Shown: piece after piece, positions 38,374 to 40,790 of the stretch
Numbering within the stretch: position 1 is the first letter of the stretch
Layout: every line of letters begins with the position of its first letter
Assembly: GCA_003567685.1 (NCBI GenBank)
Contig: PWYW01000016.1
Location: 1 to 40,790, forward strand
Direction of reading: 5' to 3'
Length of the DNA stretch: 40,790 bases
Source of the DNA: Gammaproteobacteria bacterium
GTDB lineage: Bacteria; Pseudomonadota; Gammaproteobacteria; Xanthomonadales; Wenzhouxiangellaceae
Translations under genes and position numbers: made by a program
Notes under the pieces: model-generated
The model's input: the letters and a program-made list of their open reading frames with translations, nothing else
The model's database searches: none
Told to the model about the DNA's origin: nothing

Positions 38374-39444
38374 TCAAGCTCGAGCGCGCCATTGGGCAAT
38401 GGCTGAATCTTCAGGTGGCGTTCGTCGAGCGCTGCTGAACAGCGTCGCCACCACCGCAAAGTAGTTCGAGTAGTTCGCCTTCTCGTAGGGCGAATCCGGA
38501 CCAAAATGTTGGACCAGGCGCCGATGCGCCTCGCCCATGTTGTGATAGGGCAGTCCGGGGAATAGATGATGCAGGGCGTGATAGCGCAAACCCACCGGGA
38601 ATAGCCAGACGGTTAGCCAGGTCTGGCCGGTGATATTGACCGAATCCTCCAGCTGCTTCAGGTGGCTCATCGGCTCACCCCGGTTGGAGTAACTGTGCGC
38701 GGCCAGGTTGCGCACCCAGTTCAGTCCCAGCGTCCAGGCATGCAGGGCCCAGGCCATTAGCCAGTGGTATAACTCGACTGGGCCGAATACGGTCATTGCC
38801 ACCCACGCCATTACCCAAGAGAAACACAATACCTCGACGATCCGAAGGTGGCCCATCTCGCGCTCGGAAAAACGTTTCTTGTAGTAAGGGTTTGACACAT
38901 AAGCCGTGCCGTTACTCAGCAGCCAGCGGCGCAGCGGCGGCACCAACCAGGACAGTGGTCCGACCAGCCCGAACCGCGCCAGTGCCAGCAGCGGCAGGAT
39001 TGGGATTTGCACCATGTACTTGAGCGTTTCTTTCAACGGAGCCGATGCCAGCGGCAAGTACTCGCCGTCACGGGGTGTGCCAAAGTGCAACCGGCTGTGG
39101 TGTTCGATGTGGTTGCGGTACAACACCCAGGGCATCAGCAGGGGGACGCCGATGAAAACGTTCCAGGCGCGCTTGAACCACGGCATCTCATCACGCGGCA
39201 TGTGAATGATTTCATGCATGAAAGTGCCGGCTCGATAGAAGAAGATACCGGCCAGTATGAACCCCAGTGTTTGCCATGCTGCTGTTGGTGCCATGAAGAA
39301 CAACACCGTCCCGGCCCAGGCCAGCCCAGAACTGGCCAACAGGTCGGTCCAGTAGAGCGCAGGGCTGCGCGAAAACAGGTCCTTGACGAGCTGATGAGCT
39401 TCCTTGATCCAGAGGCGTTCGTCGACGGGCTTGGTAGTGGGCAT
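38374..39444 (-). CDS. Membrane fatty acid desaturase
   Basis: Di-iron membrane desaturase of the FADS superfamily, 356 residues from ATG 39444. Three histidine boxes are present: HEIIH near 85, HIEHHSRLH near 118 and HALHHLFPGLPYHN near 302. Two hydrophobic hairpins lie between. It introduces a double bond into, or hydroxylates, an acyl chain of a membrane lipid. A GTG at 39456 would add four residues; neither start has a strong ribosome binding site. It is the first gene of the minus-strand lipid operon, with a perfect TATAAT on the minus strand just upstream. Confidence 0.92.
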   Translation of the reverse strand: MPTTKPVDERLWIKEAHQLVKDLFSRSPALYWTDLLASSGLAWAGTVLFFMAPTAAWQTLGFILAGIFFYRAGTFMHEIIHMPRDEMPWFKRAWNVFIGVPLLMPWVLYRNHIEHHSRLHFGTPRDGEYLPLASAPLKETLKYMVQIPILPLLALARFGLVGPLSWLVPPLRRWLLSNGTAYVSNPYYKKRFSEREMGHLRIVEVLCFSWVMAWVAMTVFGPVELYHWLMAWALHAWTLGLNWVRNLAAHSYSNRGEPMSHLKQLEDSVNITGQTWLTVWLFPVGLRYHALHHLFPGLPYHNMGEAHRRLVQHFGPDSPYEKANYSNYFAVVATLFSSARRTPPEDSAIAQWRARA

Positions 39445-39456
39445 GAGGCGTTTCAC

Positions 39457-39700
39457 TTGCAGCAGACTATAACTTTCTGATTATACGTTATTCGTTGGCA
39501 TCCGGTCGCAAAGTTCCCGTGCCGACAGGGTCCCTTAGCCCACCGCGCCACCCGACGGTATGCTGGTTCAGGCAAGACCTGGAACCAATGATATTCCGTG
39601 CGAACGCGGCATGGGTTCAGGAATTATTCGGGCCAGGCGCTGGCCGAAAGAAAAAAAAACGAGTATCTTTTCGCGGGCGTTCAAGTAGTGGAGTAGGGAG
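39457..39700. other. Divergent desaturase / response-regulator intergenic region
   Basis: 244 bases. Apart from the minus-strand -10 at 39480 it holds a GGCCAG-GCG-CTGGCC hairpin (39631-39645) and a run of nine A (39651-39659). GGAG at 39690-39693 is the response regulator's ribosome binding site. No clear plus-strand promoter is seen. Confidence 0.4.
39480..39485 (-). promoter_or_regulatory. Possible promoter of the lipid operon
   Basis: A perfect minus-strand TATAAT lies about 36 bases before the desaturase ATG. No -35 with 16-18-base spacing is good; TTGCGA (39506-39511) is 20 bases away. It may depend on an activator. Confidence 0.45.
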
Positions 39701-40345
39701 ATGACCAGGATTTTCATCGTTGACGATCATGATCTAATGCGGTCGGGATTGAAAAATATCCTCTTGACCGTCCCGGATTTCGAGTTGGTTGGGGAAGCAT
39801 CGACCGGCGAAGACGCATTGCTGCAAATCCGCAAGTTGAAACCGGACATGGTGTTGATGGATGTGGAGCTTCCGGGGCTGTCCGGCATTGAAACGACGGA
39901 GCGTTTACTCAAGATTCTGCCGAGAACAAGGGTTGTCGTACTCACTGCCCATAGCGAGCCACCTCTTCCCGCCAGGCTGTTGGATATTGGTGCTGCGGGC
40001 TACCTGACGAAAGCTTGCGAGTCAAAAGAGTTGATCAATGCGATGCGCGCGGTGATGCGCGGGGAGCGTTACATCGGCGGTGAGATTGCCCAGCAGCTTG
40101 CCTTGTCATTGCTGCCGGGAACGCCGCAATCGCCATTCCAGGACTTGACTACGCGTGAGTTGGAAGTAGCGCTGATGCTGACCCAAGGCATGAAAATGGC
40201 GATGATTGCCGATACCATCAATGTAAGCCCCAAGACCGTGGCGACGCACAAGTACAACATCTACGAAAAAGTCGGGGTGAATAGCGAGGTCGATCTGCTC
40301 CGCCTGGCCTTGCGATACGGTCTGGTCAAGCCCGATCCGGTGTGA
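39701..40345 (+). CDS. uvrY: Response regulator, UvrY/GacA-like (NarL family)
   Basis: 214 residues. The receiver domain has acidic pocket VDDHD, phospho-acceptor Asp54 (LMDVELPG), LTAHS and K in GYLTKA. A LuxR-type helix-turn-helix follows (LTTRELEVALMLTQGMKMAMIADTINVSPKTVATHKYNIYEKVGV). The start MTRIFIVDDHDLMRSGLKNIL closely resembles UvrY/GacA, which with BarA/GacS controls CsrA-binding small RNAs. GGAG lies seven bases before the ATG. In E. coli and Pseudomonas uvrC and pgsA follow; here two tRNA genes follow instead, so the assignment rests on sequence and not on synteny. Confidence 0.85.
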   Translation: MTRIFIVDDHDLMRSGLKNILLTVPDFELVGEASTGEDALLQIRKLKPDMVLMDVELPGLSGIETTERLLKILPRTRVVVLTAHSEPPLPARLLDIGAAGYLTKACESKELINAMRAVMRGERYIGGEIAQQLALSLLPGTPQSPFQDLTTRELEVALMLTQGMKMAMIADTINVSPKTVATHKYNIYEKVGVNSEVDLLRLALRYGLVKPDPV

Positions 40346-40447
40346 TTTCACGGGGTTCGCGAATTTCCAGGCGTTTGGATCCGACAGCCTGTGCAAGTGC
40401 CCCGGCGGACGCCGGCAAATTCGTGATTCAAAAAGTTTGGAAAACAA

Positions 40448-40475
40448 TTGACACGCCGGAAAACCTTGCTAAAAT
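40448..40475 (+). promoter_or_regulatory. Promoter of the tRNA-Ala/tRNA-Glu operon
   Basis: TTGACA (40448-40453), a 16-base spacer, TAAAAT (40470-40475), then a GC-rich discriminator. The tRNA starts 14 bases later. Both boxes and the spacing equal those of the tRNA-Gly promoter at 9028. The bases between 40346 and 40447 hold nothing I recognise. Confidence 0.85.
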
Positions 40476-40489
40476 GCACGGCTTGTTGA

Positions 40490-40565
<76 letters not shown>

Positions 40566-40608
40566 AAAAATTTGACCTAGGCACGAAGTTAACTGTTTTA
40601 CTGGTTTT

Positions 40609-40684
40609 GTCCCCTTCGTCTAGAGGCCTAGGACTCCGCCCTTTCACGGCGGCAACAGGGGTTCGAATCCCCTAGGGGACGCCA
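40609..40684 (+). tRNA. gltT: tRNA-Glu (anticodon TTC)
   Basis: 76 bases with encoded CCA. The acceptor GTCCCCT pairs with AGGGGAC, the anticodon loop CTTTCAC carries TTC, and the T loop is GTTCGAATC. It follows tRNA-Ala by 43 bases and is followed by a strong terminator. Confidence 0.97.
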
Positions 40685-40722
40685 AAATAAAAAAGCCCGC
40701 CTTGCGCGGGCTTTTTTATTTT
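40685..40722 (+). terminator. Strong intrinsic terminator after tRNA-Glu
   Basis: The AAAAAAGCCCGC / GCGGGCTTTTTT stem with a short CTTGC loop and a T-rich tail begins directly after the tRNA CCA. The A-rich left arm makes it a candidate for bidirectional termination. The last 68 bases of the window (40723-40790) contain no recognisable feature. Confidence 0.95.
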
Positions 40723-40790
40723 GAGGCTCCTCTGGCGTAATCGACCCCTTGGTTCGAACCGGAGGGCGCAGCGCGCCCGGAGGACGCTGG

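Noticed and set aside
39495-39704. 69-codon frame whose stop overlaps the response-regulator start
   Set aside because: No ribosome binding site or recognisable protein. The lysine stretch comes from the A-run, so a leader peptide is not supported.
40725-40790. Sequence with GGTTCGAACC at the window end, possibly a tRNA remnant or attachment site
   Set aside because: No match to the 3' end of either neighbouring tRNA beyond a few bases, and the window ends too soon.

Overview
The window reads as chromosomal DNA of a moderately GC-rich gammaproteobacterium. The order clpS-clpA-infA ... aat-trxB-(ald)-ftsK-lolA matches the region known from Escherichia coli and Pseudomonas. The pairs prfB-lysS and cyclophilin-lpxH are also gammaproteobacterial. 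The genus cannot be fixed from sequence reading alone; a member of the Chromatiales/Lysobacterales side of the class is my guess. I see no prophage, CRISPR array, toxin-antitoxin pair or complete insertion sequence.

Layout. 1-5.9 kb: glyoxylate shunt genes aceB-aceA, then the N-degron protease genes clpS-clpA, with infA convergent. 6.2-8.9 kb: a membrane glycosyltransferase that fuses three functions. 9.0-9.5 kb: tRNA-Gly, tRNA-Cys and tRNA-Leu, with arginine deiminase close behind tRNA-Leu. 10.8-14.5 kb: prfB (with its programmed +1 frameshift), lysS and an FAD oxidoreductase. 14.5-17 kb: lpxH and a secreted cyclophilin, divergent from mtnA. 17.2-19.7 kb: fumC, greB and an hsp20 gene with a heat-shock promoter and a likely RNA thermometer. 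19.8-23 kb: a PlsC-like acyltransferase, a rhomboid protease, an SRPBCC protein and a DUF2520 protein. 23-25.9 kb (minus): trxB, a DUF482 acyltransferase and aat. 26-30.2 kb: ald, ftsK, lolA. 30.3-39.5 kb (minus): eight closely packed genes that look like one envelope-lipid operon. 39.7-40.7 kb: a UvrY/GacA-like response regulator and a tRNA-Ala/tRNA-Glu operon.

The most interesting parts are these. (1) The lipid operon joins a desaturase, a diacylglycerol-kinase-type lipid kinase, a degenerate nucleotidyltransferase-like protein, an ABC exporter, an LpxL-type acyltransferase without its catalytic acid, a GT8-like/ELM1 fusion and a 2OG-Fe(II) oxygenase. It may make and export an undescribed glycolipid. 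(2) One polypeptide carries GtrB-like, GtrA-like and GT39 modules. (3) Two transposase-less palindromic elements sit at gene edges; one has TTAG target duplications and supplies the only visible ribosome binding site of the gene behind it. (4) The hsp20 leader is a ROSE-like thermometer candidate.
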